Positions 1 to 12,498 of a stretch of 64,000 nt of DNA are shown piece by piece. The stretch comes from Malurus cyaneus samueli (lineage: Eukaryota; Chordata; Aves; Passeriformes; Maluridae). Location of the stretch: the NCBI GenBank assembly GCA_009741485.1, contig CM019220.1, positions 1,322,267 through 1,386,266 on the forward strand, in the 5' to 3' direction. Numbering within the stretch: position 1 is the stretch's first letter; every line of letters begins with the position of its first letter. The notes beneath the pieces were generated by a model, which saw only the letters and a program-made list of their open reading frames with translations, was not told the origin of the DNA and did not search any database. A program made the translations under genes and the position numbers.

Positions 1-3000
1 GGACCAAGGTGGGAACTGCTGGTATAACTACAATTTAATCCTAGGGTGTATTTAAATACAGAAGTATTATTAATTATTAATTTATACTGGCACAGATCAC
101 TGCAACATGACAGATACAGTCAGTTCTTGTTTTATTTTTTGGTGTTTGGCAAGTTTTTATTCTCTGCATATTGTAGTGGTGTGTTTTTTGTTTGTGCCAC
201 ACTTTGTAATACAGATAAAAGAAATATCAGCTTCGAGGTCTCTGAGCACATCCTGTGCTCTGTTCCATGGTTTTATTGGACTCTTCACAGAAATGTTGAA
301 ATTTTCTACCTGACACTGCTACTGCAGAAAGGAATTTAATGTGCACCAAGCAATTAAAACCAAGACATTTATAATATCTAAATTATGCTATTCTTTTAAA
401 TCTTAAATTTGGTTGCGCTGTGAATCTCCTCTCTCTGCTCTTACTGACTCTCCCACCAAAGAGTTTGGCCAGTTCCTTCTGGCCAGAGAGCACTTCTGGA
501 ATTATAAAATACACTGGGTATGCCTTTCCTTCCCTTCAACAGGCAGGGCTTAACAAGACCAAAGCCTGCTGGACAAATAAAAAGAACTAAAGAGTTGAAA
601 GACTTTGCAGAAAAGGCAGTTTCAGGATTCTTTAACAATCCACAGATGCCAAAAGGCACAACAAGGAGGAGATTCACATCAATGTTGTCACAGATATCTT
701 TTATTCTGTAGTGATGCTGTCAATAAAAGAGATTTAATATGGACTTTCCTACCACTCTCTGCCATCTCATTTAGGACTCCAGGTGACTCGCTAATGCACC
801 CCAGGAAAATTTATCTTCTCAGAAGCTGTAATTTTCTGACACAGAAAAATGCGTTGTGCTGGCAGAGGGCAGAGGAAAAGCTGTGCTTGGGCTGAGAAAT
901 GTTTTTATATCAATGTAGGGATATTACAGAAGGAGCAGCATTACCAGGTGTGTTTGGTGACTTTTGAGAGGGTTATTTTTTATTTATTCATTCAAAGTCT
1001 TTACAGCAAAAACTTTTTCGTCCATGCTCTGGGAGTTGTTTTCATCTGGAAATTACTAGGGAGAGTATTCAACCCATTTTTGGGGTTCTTCTCACTGAGC
1101 TGGTCACTTCCCTCCATCCCAGGCTCTGAATAAACCCTTTTAATGGGACAATTTTCCCTTTTAATGGAACAATTTCTGCAGATCTTTTGTCTTTTCCTAA
1201 TGCTTGAAATTTTACTGTGTTTTCCAGCTGATCCAGGTGGGCTGATCCTCAAAGCAACACACAAAGAACTTCCTGGAAATAATTAGGGCATAACACATTT
1301 AATTTCATTTATAAATTAATCCTCAAAGTCTGAGAATTGTCTGGTTGTTTTCCAGTGCCATAAGGAGGTGATGACTGTCATCACCAAAGGGGTGATTTGC
1401 AGGATCTTTTGAGGAGTGCAGGAATAGGGAAAGAGAGGTGTAGGCAGAGCTGGCAGATTCCTTGGGATGAACCTAAATCATCTCTTTTCAGCCAGTTTTC
1501 CCTGCAAAAACATTCATAATATGAGAAAAAAATGCATGTGTGAAAAGTTATGTTTTAGAGCTGAGCAGATTTTAAGAGAGAAGATAGAATTAATAGATAC
1601 TGATGTAAATCAGAATTAAGATTTATTGCTCATCTTGCTACAAACTAATGTTTGCAAAGATTTATCAAAATTTTTGGTTTAGGAAATATTTATTAAGAAA
1701 AGTAGTAATCAACAAAAAGCTTAAAATTCTCAAATCTGAAAGGGCAATCTGTGTTATAGTTTCTCTTTAACTCGGATAGAAAGACATAAAAAATGTGGGC
1801 AAAATTTCAGAGAAAATCCCTGATGCAGAATTAAACGCTAAATACCATTCTAATCTTTAGCAGCAAAATACTTTTTCCCCTGTTATCAGTTTACATTGTC
1901 TCAGAATTGATTTCTGATTGTTTTCACCAGTACTAAGTTTATGTTCTGATATTTTGACAGAGGAAAAAGGTACAAATATGTGTGAATTTAAATAGATGAA
2001 CAAACTGATGCTGCAACAGACAAACTCTTCTGTCTCTCTGAGAAAGATTTGGAAGAGCTGTACCTACATGGGCTTGTCTCACATTTAAGCATTTTAAAAA
2101 GATTTTCTGTTTTTCTGTGGGTTGTCACTGAACCTCAAATCCCTTTTCTCACAGTCATCACTGACCCATGATCCCAGACCAGGTAGGATGGGGAAAAAAA
2201 ATCTCTTTTTCACTGGACTTTCATCGCAATGTCCATGTCAAACACTACTGGAGGGTGGGCAGGGAGTTTCTTCAGGCTGAAAGATTCAATCCAAGTGCAT
2301 TTTTTTTTTGTGTTTGTTTCCCCTCCTGTGGAGCCCAGGATCCTGAGCATCCCAGCACACAGAACTTGTTCCCATATTGGATGTCAGCTCCTGGAAACAC
2401 AGGGATTCTTTGAGAAATGCACTTTTCTTTCAAACTTATCTCTCCAGCCCTGCTTAATAAATGATGTGTTCATGATCTTTTAACATCAGTAACAATTTGT
2501 TAGTCGTATTACAGCATAGAAGAGAGAGGCTGGGAAGTTATCTGAACCATTTTAAAACTTAAATTAGCCACCATAAAGCACGGAATAAAATTATAAAGAC
2601 TTTCTTGTAATACAAAATTCATAGAGACAAAACTCTAATTTCCTGATGGATATATGATATTAATGTAACGGATACCTCAGTGTAGTTAAATTGCATTAAA
2701 TGGTTATTAATGCTTGAATAAACTTCAAGGAAGTGGGTACTGGTTGAAATGGGATAATATTTTGTTCTGCTAAATTATACGTTAATTGGTATTTCCTCTC
2801 TTGTAAAAGGACCTAAAGGGCTTAATAAAATATGTGGTAGAAACATTAGTTTTTTTTCTCTTCTTGAGATGTTAAGTCTAGAGCTTAACTGGAAACATTT
2901 CAAATCATTCCCAGAAAATTAATCGGTGCTGGCGATGACATGGCTTATAGGACTTCCCAAAATAAATAATTATGGCTTTTAGGTGGGAATAAACAGCAAG

Positions 3001-3427
3001 GAAGGGGAAGAAAAGCTACGAGTGACTTGTTTGCTGCTTTATTTTTATTTGAAATTACTTTGCTTAGATGCAGGTAACTGCTTTCAGTGAAAAATAGAGG
3101 ATAATGAAGATCTTGACATGAGGCTGGGATGACAGAAGAGGGGAACAAGAGAGGACCCTCAATGTCCATCTCTGGATAATTCAGAGGTATCAGCAAGTCA
3201 GGAGGGGATTGTTTAAAAAATCTTGTTGAATAGTGAAACTTTCCTGGAGTGATTTTTACTCCTCTTTTGTAGAACTGCTAATTAATTGTTGTGTCAGAAC
3301 TGATCAAAATTGTTGTTTGAGCACCAGCTGTGACATTCCTGCATGGAAATATCATACCTGGATGCTCCTACATTTAAGGAAGAAAAGAGAGAAATCACCC
3401 CCTCCTTATGAATATATGTATTATGTG

Positions 3428-3446
3428 TATATATATATATATATAT
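3428..3446. repeat. (TA)n microsatellite
   Basis: About nine uninterrupted TA dinucleotides, seen directly. Likely length-polymorphic. Confidence 0.9.
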
Positions 3447-3969
3447 CTGTGAATTTATTGGTAATATTGATAATCTTCCACTTGCTTGTACATTCAATAA
3501 CACTCAATATTTACTTAATATTCAGTGCTTAGTAATTACTGAAAATTAAGTATTTCCAGCTTTTCCTCTGGAATAACCCTAGCTGCTGGATGACTGAATG
3601 CCCACTAAAAAATAACTGCAACACCGAGATATAAGTTAAAATTATTCCCTTAAAGAACAAGTAAGGATGTCTCAGCCTCTTGCTTTATAAGAGCCATTAG
3701 TGTTTCATATTTCCACGTTTTCCTTGCAGTGTTTTTGGGTTTTCCATGGTGGATATTGGAGGGAGGTTTAATTTTCCCTGATTGTCCTGGCCCCCTCCCC
3801 ATGTTAAAATCAGACCCTCCCTTGCAGTGCTTCTCATAAATATTTTATTTTTCAGGTGATGTTTTCTGGGCAACACAAACTGAGAGATTCTTTTTGTGTA
3901 ACTTCAAGCAAATCACTGGGAAGGAACGAGGTTAGCCAAAGTTTTTGAGCTCTGTGGTTTGTCTTAAAA

Positions 3970-3984
3970 GAAAAAAAAAAAAAA
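3970..3984. repeat. Poly-A run
   Basis: Fifteen consecutive A residues. No recognisable retrocopy body lies upstream, so it is not called a retrotransposon tail. Confidence 0.85.
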
Positions 3985-4233
3985 CCACGATAGTGGAATC
4001 AGTTACTTTTGATGCAATGTAAATACTTTCATATTTACTAAGAATGGGCAATTTCCCATTTCCTGATTGCTGAAGGAATCATACAGGAGACAGCCCTTTT
4101 GTTTCCAGCCAAGTGTGATCCCTTTCACAGATTTAATTCACAGTCTGGCTACGATATTTCTCTCCCTGTGACTTGTCTTTTTTCAACTTCCCTTCTCTTT
4201 TTGTTTATTTTCCTCCAAGGCACATTTTAGACA

Positions 4234-4376
4234 ATTCCAGAATGTTTGGGGTTGGATGAGACCTTAAAATTCCTCCTGAACCACCCCTTGCCATGGGCAG
4301 GGACATCTCCCACTGTCCCAGGGTGCTCCAAACCCCGTCCAACCCAGCCTTGGACATTTCCAGGGATCCAGGGGCA
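4234..4376 (-). mobile_element. CR1 LINE 3'-end fragment
   Basis: The given strand reads as the reverse complement of a CR1 tail: a diverged 'agaatgtttggggttgg' start, then 'ccatgggcagggacatctcc', 'cactgtcccagggtgctcc', 'ccccgtccaaccc' and 'cttccagggatcc'-like blocks in the usual order. CR1 is the main avian non-LTR retrotransposon, and copies are normally 5'-truncated. This one keeps only about 140 bp of the 3' untranslated end and no coding sequence. Its antisense frames are an artefact of the GC-rich tail. Confidence 0.88.
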
Positions 4377-4565
4377 GAACTGATTGGAAACAAAAACTAT
4401 TTTATAAAAGCCAGGTGCTGCCAAGCCCTCATTGCAACCTCGGTGTTGGCCTGTCAGAGGGAATTTGGGTAATTTCTGTCTTGATATAACTTTTCGGCAG
4501 TGTCAGATGTTTGATTGTGGAAGAATAAAGCCATTGACCGAAGAAACTTCTCTGAGGGGGCGAAA

Positions 4566-4726
4566 CTTCTCAAACAACATTTCATTCTGCTTATTTTAAA
4601 TTCTGCTCCTCCTTACCTGGTGCTTGGGGAACAGATGGCTCTTAGNCTTCTCAAACAACATTTCATTCTGCTTATTTTAAATTCTGCTCCTCCTTACCTG
4701 GTGCTTGGGGAACAGATGGCTCTTAG
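4566..4726. repeat. Identical 80-bp direct repeat around a single N (likely assembly artefact)
   Basis: Positions 4566-4645 and 4647-4726 are identical over 80 bases, separated only by the N at 4646, the sole ambiguous base in the window. Identical flanks around a placeholder gap are what a scaffolder leaves when two overlapping contig ends are joined without merging. The true locus probably has one copy. A frame reading through the N (4515-4739) should not be treated as a gene. Confidence 0.93.
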
Positions 4727-4739
4727 GGTCATGGTTTAG

Positions 4740-5230
4740 GGCTGGCTTGGCTCTGTGGGGTTTAGGATCACCCTCAATGGTTTTTAGGGTCTTTCCCAAA
4801 CTCCATCATTCCCAATGAGTCCGTGGCCTCCCATGAGGGCTGTGGTTCCCCTGGGGCATCCCAGGCTGTTGGAAAACCTTTTATGGGCAGTGAGGACAAA
4901 AAACGTGAGCCCTGAAGGACTCAGCAGTCCTGGAGATGAAGATCCCAGGAGCTTCAACCCTTTTTTGGCGGCCAAAGTACAGCCTGTGCAGCAAAGCTGA
5001 GTGTGAGGACAACTTGTGCTTTTCACTGTTGCTGCCCAAATCAATTTCTGATGGGGAAATCCACAAAAATAATCAAGGCAAAGTCATTTTTACCCTAAGA
5101 AACACTTTTTCCATGAGAGAAAAATGGAGAATTTAAATGGGATGCTGACTCCCACGGATTTCTGAGCAGTGTGAGGTTGAGTCCCCACCTGGATGGGGTG
5201 TTGGGGGTGTTTTTAGGGAACAAATTCCTA
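4740..5230. other. Non-coding stretch, no gene recognised
   Basis: Somewhat less AT-rich than its surroundings, with short overlapping frames on both strands (60-86 codons) and no recognisable domain. No repeat family was identified. It leads directly into the long palindrome. Confidence 0.5.
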
Positions 5231-5279
5231 TTTTGAGATGTTATGACCACTTTTTCCAGGGCAGAGGCAGCTCAGAGCT

Positions 5280-5880
5280 CAGTGCTGCTCTGCCAGGGAG
5301 GAATGATTTATTGGATGATCTCCCTGAGCTCCCAGCCTTTTCCTTCCCTTCTTCAATACCCTGCACAAGAATGGAAACACTTCATGGGCTTCATCTTAAT
5401 AGGGACTCCCCCACTCCAAAACAAGATCTTTATCCAAAGATTTTAATTAATTGCAAAAGTTAAAAATAAATCGTGCTGGAGTACCATTGATAATCCTCCT
5501 AGGCTGGCTTTCATTCATGTTAATGTGTAATACAGCCACAGTAAGATTTAATTTTAACCATAATTATAAAAGTTTGAAATTAAATCTTACTAGGGATGTG
5601 TTCTCCATTAATATGGACAAAAACTGATCTGGGAGGATTATTATGGGGGACACAAGAAAGATTTAATTTTTAACTTTTATAATTAATTCAAAAATGTGAT
5701 AAAGGATTTTGTTTCAGGGGAGGGGGGAGTGCTCTCCAGACCACTAAGACATCCCAGCAGTCTTTCAGAGCCATCTTAATTACAGCCACAAAGAATTATT
5801 TGTTAGAGAATAGTGGTCAGGAGCTCAAACTGCTTCTTTTATCCAGAAATAAATGTGCAGACACTTGGAAACTTTCACTG
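5280..5880. repeat. Long imperfect palindrome (inverted repeat), centre near 5565
   Basis: The left half matches the reverse complement of the right half over a long distance. By hand alignment, 5491-5560 pairs with 5571-5640 without gaps (50 of 70 positions, many mismatches being transitions). Farther out, 5441-5472 pairs with 5660-5692 (29 of 32 plus one gap), and 5401-5436 pairs with about 5696-5735 with small gaps. Weaker pairing continues with shared blocks (TGAGCTCC, ATTTATT, GGAT, CAGTG against CACTG) out to about 5280 and 5880. A transcript could fold into a long hairpin. It is either an old inverted duplication or a palindromic DNA-transposon-like repeat. No protein-coding potential was seen. 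Confidence 0.8.
5540..5591. repeat. Perfect 15-bp inverted repeat at the palindrome core
   Basis: agtaagatttaattt at 5540-5554 is the exact reverse complement of 5577-5591, with a 22-base spacer. It is the innermost well-paired part of the longer palindrome. Confidence 0.93.
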
Positions 5881-5916
5881 AATAAAGGACTGCAGTTGGT
5901 GAGGAACGAACATCAG

Positions 5917-6080
5917 AGGGATATATAAATATATATATATGTGCATATACATTTATATTTTTGTGTTTATATCTGCAAATACATGAACACATGGAGGTAG
6001 AAATGCACATCTATATAAAAATGGATGTAGATATGTGAATATGCATCTATTTTATGAATAAATGTGCATGTACTTATATA
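5917..6080. repeat. AT-rich low-complexity tract with TA/TG-type alternation
   Basis: Starts with an almost pure AT run (about 5921-5940), then decays into interrupted 'gtgcatatac', 'atatctgc' and 'atatgtg' alternation. It looks like an eroded TA/TG microsatellite and borders the right end of the palindrome. Confidence 0.7.
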
Positions 6081-9000
6081 AAACTTGCAACAAAAATACA
6101 TTTTTTCCTCTCTTTTTTTTCTAATTCTTTGTACAGATGCATTGACACATGTACCTAAACAGATGGGCAGGAATTTTTCCCATTAAAAAGGAGTTATTGC
6201 AATAGGAGAAAAGGAAGATTAATGGAAACCATTTCTTCCCATGGATGCACTTGCATATGGCTGCACTGAATTTTGGTGTATTGGTCATGCTGCAGAATGG
6301 GCAGAAACCAAGGAAATTTACTGAAAAAAATTCCACCGAGGATCAGGTTGCGATAAAATTAAAGATGTATGAAAACAATTAAAAGGAAAGAAGTATTAAT
6401 TTCACAGGTCCATGTTTGGGAATCAGTTTTGGCTCTGAATTCCAGCTCTTCTCTGAAGCACCCAGCCTCAATGGTTTCAGGTTCAGCTCGTGTTTGTGAT
6501 CCCACATCAAACACAATTTTCCAGCACAGAGGGGTTGGATTTTTCAGTCCAGCTCGTGGTCACACTCTTTTCTTTTTGCTGCTCTTTTTTATTTTTTGTT
6601 TTTGGTGCCTCCAGTGTTGAAATTTTAGCATTCATCTGAAAATTCAAGCAGATTCTTTCCATATGATACCAAAAAATAAGATTTAGTGATGGGTCTTGGT
6701 GAGGATGCTCAGAGTTCAGAGTTGGGTTTAAATTCTTATCCTGGCAGTTCCTCATCTGCTGGGGCTCAGCTCTAATTGTATTTTTTTAAAAATATGGTAG
6801 TCCTTTGTATTTAATTAATATTAAATTATTTATTTGTATTTGGTTAGTATAAATTATTTATTACATTTTACATTTTATTATTGTATGAATAACAACAACT
6901 TTATTATTACCAGTGTTATTTTAGTTTTGAGGGTTGAGCTTTTTTTTTTGCATTATCCCTTCAATGATACCAAGTTTATTTAATAACAAAATAGAAAAAT
7001 AAATCTAAACAATTACAAATATTAAAAAAAATCACAAAATTTTGGAAGCATGAAAAACAATACTCCAAAAGAATATAACAGAGAAAATATTTTGAAGATT
7101 CTGTGTCTTTATAAATATATATCAAGCTAGTCAGACTCTTTCTCTTCAACTTCATACTTTTAGAAAATAGATCTGTATTTTTGTGTCCCCTTTTATTATA
7201 AAAGTAAAATCTGAAGAACTCCATTTTCTATTTCTTCATTTTACATGATGTTTAATGTAGGGCTGGGTTTTTGGTTGGGTTATTTTTTCATTGATATTGT
7301 GGGTTTATTTTTATGAGCGTCTGCTTTCATTCTTTATTGTCCTTTCTACAAGTAATCAGGTTTGGACCAGGCTGTAAAACACATTATTATGAAATTTTGT
7401 AGTTCTAAAGGGCAGATTCTTCCTGCATTAGCACAACAACCACTCCTTGCTGTAATTTACTTTAGTAAATGGCCCCAAGTAAATAAAGAGCAAAAATTAC
7501 AGTTACAAATCCTTTCTTTTTAACATTATTTGTGACAAACAGCTGCTATCCTTTGCAAAAGCTTTGGAATAATAAAGATCATAAAATCAAACTGGAGGAA
7601 AATACTTTTTCTCCCCATTTTTTTTTCTTACAAGGCACATTTTGTGTCCTGTTAGGGGCTGTTGGAATGTTCAGAAAGTTTGATAAAAATGGGCAAAGCC
7701 ATGGAGTGACTCCAGTGGTCCTTGGTCTGGTCCATAATTTGTGTTTTTATGAAGAATAGTATGAATAGGGGGAAATGCTGAAAATAAGTTTGTGTTCTTA
7801 GGTTGAGGTTTTCCTCTCAGAACTGATTATCTGAGGAAAACTTGCTTTCATGACCACTTATCACCACACTCACTAAAATTCCTGTGCTGAATGAATGAAA
7901 ATTAGAGATATTGAAGATATTCTGAGAATGCAAAAGCTCTGAAATAGATAATAACAATTGTTTGTAAACAAGGTATTGAACAGGGTATGTTGCAAATTAC
8001 GGACAATATTTAAAAGTTGTGATAATTCTGTTGTTTTTATATTTTAATTGACACATCATTCATTCCTCTTTTGGCAGAACAAATCTAACAGTGGGCAACT
8101 CCTTCCTCTCTTCTTCAAAATCCCAAGAACTTTCCAAACAACCACTGAAATATTTCATAGAAATGTACAAAAACATGAATTTTGAACTCTAGGGATGTCA
8201 TTGGAGATATTTTAGGTAATAATTGGCTATTTAAATTTAGAAATGTTGTATGTGGTGTATACATTTGGCTGCCTAGCAAAAAGGAAGTGGTGGTGATTGC
8301 ACAAAGCCCTCAGCCTTGTCAGAAAATAGCAAAATGCTTCTAAATCTTTATTATTAAAAAAAAATAAAATAATAAAAGGAGCAAAAGATATTTTATTTCA
8401 GGGTCTCCCCTTCAGTCTCTGGCTTTGAGCCAAAGCACACTATGAAGTAACGCTTGGAAATGACCCCTACTCCTTCCACTCTGTTCTTTCTTTGCCTTGG
8501 CTTAAAATTAATCACTTTAAAAAAAAAAAAATAACCTTGCAGACCTTTCTTGGTTAAGCCCAATTTTTACCCAGAATGTGGCTCTTTGCCAGCACCAAAG
8601 GTGACATCAGAGCGATGTCCCCGTGCTCATCCAGCAGAGGCTGGACCAGGAATGCACTGCTGGGATGATGGATTGAATTTTGCTATGGAACCTGGGTTTG
8701 GAACTGGCAGGGACAAAAGGAGATGTGATTTTAAATCTTTATTTAATATCTTTATTTAATACCTTTAATCTGTTCCATGCCACCCTCCCCACTCCAGCTG
8801 CTTGGGGCCACATCTTCCCATTATTTCCACTAGAATATTCTGCTGTCCATCAAGCATTTATGGAAACCTGCAAGAGCCTCTCCATGGTTAAGTTTTGTGC
8901 TTAATCCAACAGGCAAGGGATTTCTAATACAACATTTTTCTTACAAAGAAAAGCCTTTAAAAAAGATTTTCCCTGCTCATATCTAGAAGATAGGATGATG

Positions 9001-12000
9001 CTCAGTTGAACATTAGGTCATTTTAGTGATAATATTAGGTGCTGGATAAGCTTAAAATAATCATGGCCTGCAAAAGCCCTCAACTAATCAGTGCACAAGT
9101 CGAGCTGTTTTCAACTCGTTTGTCCTTGGTTGGTTCTAAGGATTACATATTGCATTTATGAACTCCCAGGGGACCCTTTGGGTATGAACTGTCCTTTCCA
9201 TTTCCCTTATCCAGCTGAGCATTCCCTTTCCCATCGTGTCTCCTTGGCTCTCAGTTCTCCCAGTGCTCAGCAGAAATGTTCTCTGTCAAGCACAGCCTGA
9301 AGTTATCACACCCCTGAGGAAAGCTGAGCACTCGTGTTCCCACCAAGTCCTTCCCCATTTCCTGGTGGTGCTGAAGTGAAGATTTCTTCCCAGCTGTTTC
9401 TCTCACCATCCCCATTCTTCAGCATCAGCTTTGAGATTTCTGCCTTTTGACCCCCAATCCATCTTCCCCCTCTCCAGAAAAATCAAGTGGGGTACCTGGA
9501 ATATTCAGTTTTCTACACGTTGGAGCCATCTCCCCACCTTGTTTTGTCAAAGGGAAGGAAAATATTTTTTTAAACAACAAAAATGATATTTCTGCAAAAA
9601 TGAAGTTCCTTAAGGACTTAAGGGTCTCAAAACTTTGTGAAGCATTGTTTAACTTGGCCACATCACAACTTTGCCACATGAGTTCTGCATTTCTGTGCAT
9701 GTATAACTTTCTATCCTTTGTGCCTATTTTTCCCTGAGATAAGTAAATCTACTTTTGTAGGAGATTGATTTAGGTAAAATTCCTCCTATTTTGCATGTAA
9801 AAGCAAAAACAACGACTTGTACCACCACAATGATGTAGCTTATTCCTGGTCAAAAAAATATTTTGCCACCACAGTTTGCTTCCAAATTTGTTGCAAACCT
9901 GGAAACAGAATTTTTGGGACAGATTATTTTTTTAGGATATTTTCAAAGGGTTTTTCTCAACTTTTCCCACCTGTCCTCGACAGCAGGGAGATGTTTTTAG
10001 GCACCCAGTGAACCTCAGTGATTTATCTGGTAGCAATCTAAATTGTGATTAGCCAATGGAATTCTGCATTTCCATTAAGGCTGAAGCCCGGTGTCCCTGA
10101 GATTTATATCCCTGAATCTCTCAATTGATTTATAACCTGGTAATCCTTTTATCCCCATTTATATGCAGCATAACTTGACATAAGTGCTCCAATGTCTCCA
10201 TTAATCGAATTTGAGAGTGTTGGACTGAGAAACTCGAGTAAAAACTTTTAGGACCCACTGTAAATACACTTTTTGTCAGGGGGAAGGCAGGAGGCAATAT
10301 GTCCTTGAGTTGAGCTTTATGTAAAAGAGGGAGAGAAAAATCCAACACCTGTTAATGCTATATATGAAGGTTGGGTGTTTTTTTTTTTTGATAAAAAGAT
10401 ATTAAAATAGATTTTTTTTTCAGCCTCAGCAGAACCCCATTCCTCCTCAGTGGATGGCAATGCTAAAGGGAGAGATCTGTGTGGATTTCATGGTTCCTGG
10501 TGCAGAGATAACAATCTAGATCCCAGCCACAACACAGGGGTTTCGTAGGGTGCTCAAACCACCGGAGCCATCAAGAATGATGTGTCTGGATTTTGAAAAA
10601 CATCACTGCAAAGCAGTTAACTCTCTACTTGTTTCAGGTGTTGGGACGTGTCTGCTGCTGTTAAAAGCGAGGCAGTTTTCTTCTCCTTCAAACCACGCAA
10701 AATTAGCATTTCCCTTCTTGTGGAGTCCCAACACTCTACTTTTAATTATGTGGTGGGAAATTCAGTATTTAGAGCAGCTCTACATTATTTGTGCTCCTTC
10801 TGTGTGGATGTAGAAATGAGATGAAAACCTCCCTTACAAACAAATCCATGGAGTTTCTCTGAAAAAAAAACCAACCCCTTCTACAACCTTTTCTGGCTAC
10901 ATCTGCAGAGGATGGGAGAGCCCCCTGTCACACTTAAATCAAATCTGTGGCACAGCAAACCCAGGAACTACTAAAATATATTTATTATTCATTATTAACA
11001 AATTGCCAGCATGCGGCTTAGCAGAGAACGGCAAACTCACAATTTTGTTGACTCGCTGAAAGTTCATGGCGTGGTGGCGTCCTGCATACCCCAAATTTGT
11101 ATTTATTGCGTTCATTTTGCAGCTCCATTTAGGCGATTGCATGTGCACATTGCATGAAAAAGGTGCAGAATGAAGGTAAATGTTGCAGCGTGCTGGAAAT
11201 CTGCAAACATCACTGTGGGTCTTGAGATTTCACGTTGGGACAGAACCTGATTTAACCCAGAAATTTACAGGTGGAAAATAACGTGTGCTGCTGCTGAAGA
11301 TGTGTTAATAAATTATAATTCTGAATGCCATGTGCATCCCAATCGCCTCTTTAGTAAATACTTCACATGTTAAAGCCTGCCAGGAAATCAGATGAAATGA
11401 AACCCATTTAATTCCTTAATTTGTGTTATGCTATGCAAAGCTACATCATGTGGTGGCCACAGAAACAAGGAATTGATGTTTTCTGAAGTCCATCTCCTGT
11501 TTCTCAGCACTTTGTTAATGTGCTGCTTCTCCTTTTAGGGACAGAATGATAAGAAAACTTTCCATCTTTTGGGTGTAATCACGTTTTATGCTGTGGGAGG
11601 GAAGGAGGTGTAAATCAAAAAGGAGGGACATCATTCCCGGCCTTGTTTCTTATCATGAATTAACTTTGCTGCCAGAATAATTCTAAGAACTGGTGTTAAA
11701 TTCCAAGAACTGCATTAAATTGTTGTATTTAATGCTTAAATCCAACGTTTGCCCGTCACAATCCTGCTTGTGAAAACATGGAATTGAATACACACAGTAT
11801 TATTCAGGAAATATCTGGAAATAAAACCAACTGACCACAGCCCAGTGAGGGGAAAATGCTTCCCTGCTCACTGCATGTGTGGGCTGAGCAGAAAGGCTGC
11901 AAAAAATCGTGGAAGTGGGATGGTCATCAGCAATAACATCACCAAAAAAAGCTAATTAGTCCAGAAAATGTCCAGAAAAAGTTCTTTGCTAACAGTTTTT

Positions 12001-12371
12001 AAAAGATAATTCCATGAAATTAAGAGAACTGGTTAAGAATGAGCCATGTGTGAATATTTTAAAAAATCCTTAGCGATTTCCTGGATTTTGAACTCAACTG
12101 AGTGCATTTTATAAAATTCTTGAAAATTCACTCCAAAAGCAAAAAAAAATATTTTTATGAAGCAACTTTAAATTTCATGATCTCCACTACAGAAGAGGGG
12201 ACTGGGACCTGCTGTGGGTCTCAGCAAACAAAGTGAGAAAAGAAAATGAACTTGAGCCCTGCTAATGACCTGGAATGATCCTTTGGTGGCTGGTTCAGCT
12301 CCTGGAGGGAAATCCCAAAATCCATATTGGAGTGTGCTTGCATCATAAACGTAATCATCATCATAGGGTGG
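6081..12371. other. Non-coding stretch, no gene or recognised transposon
   Basis: About 6 kb of AT-rich sequence without a CR1 tail or LTR that I could recognise. It contains scattered A/T runs (for example 8519-8531), a 13-bp tandem duplication at 8735-8769, and many short frames with no domain signature. Dense AATTA/ATTAAT motifs are expected from the composition and were not annotated. Confidence 0.5.
8735..8769. repeat. Short tandem repeat, 13-bp unit
   Basis: atctttatttaat occurs twice in perfect tandem (8735-8747, 8748-8760), followed by a partial diverged copy to 8769. Confidence 0.88.
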
Positions 12372-12465
12372 TTTTTTTTTTTTTTTTTTTTTGGTGAATC
12401 AAAAGAATTTTTTCTAGTTCAGCCCAAAGGGAAAAGAATTGGCATTGCAATGCCCTGGACAAAAA

Positions 12466-12498
<33 letters not shown>
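12372..12498. repeat. T21 / A24 inverted homopolymer pair
   Basis: A run of 21 T (12372-12392) is followed 68 bases later by 24 A (12461-12484), then a single G and 12 more A. The runs are complementary, so the segment could fold back with a 68-base loop. The loop has no recognised SINE or retrocopy. Homopolymer lengths are error-prone in sequencing. Confidence 0.85.

Larger units (their letters stand above)
1..4233. other. Non-coding stretch, no gene recognised
   Basis: AT-rich DNA with stops in all frames at short intervals. The only distinct features are a TA microsatellite near 3428-3446 and an A run near 3970-3984. Short frames here (up to 99 codons) have low-complexity or hydrophobic translations typical of chance frames in AT-rich DNA. 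I see no CR1 tail, splice-flanked coding block or RNA gene. Confidence 0.6.

Noticed and set aside
4515..4739. Frame with an internal duplicated peptide
   Set aside because: It reads through the N and the false 80-bp duplication.
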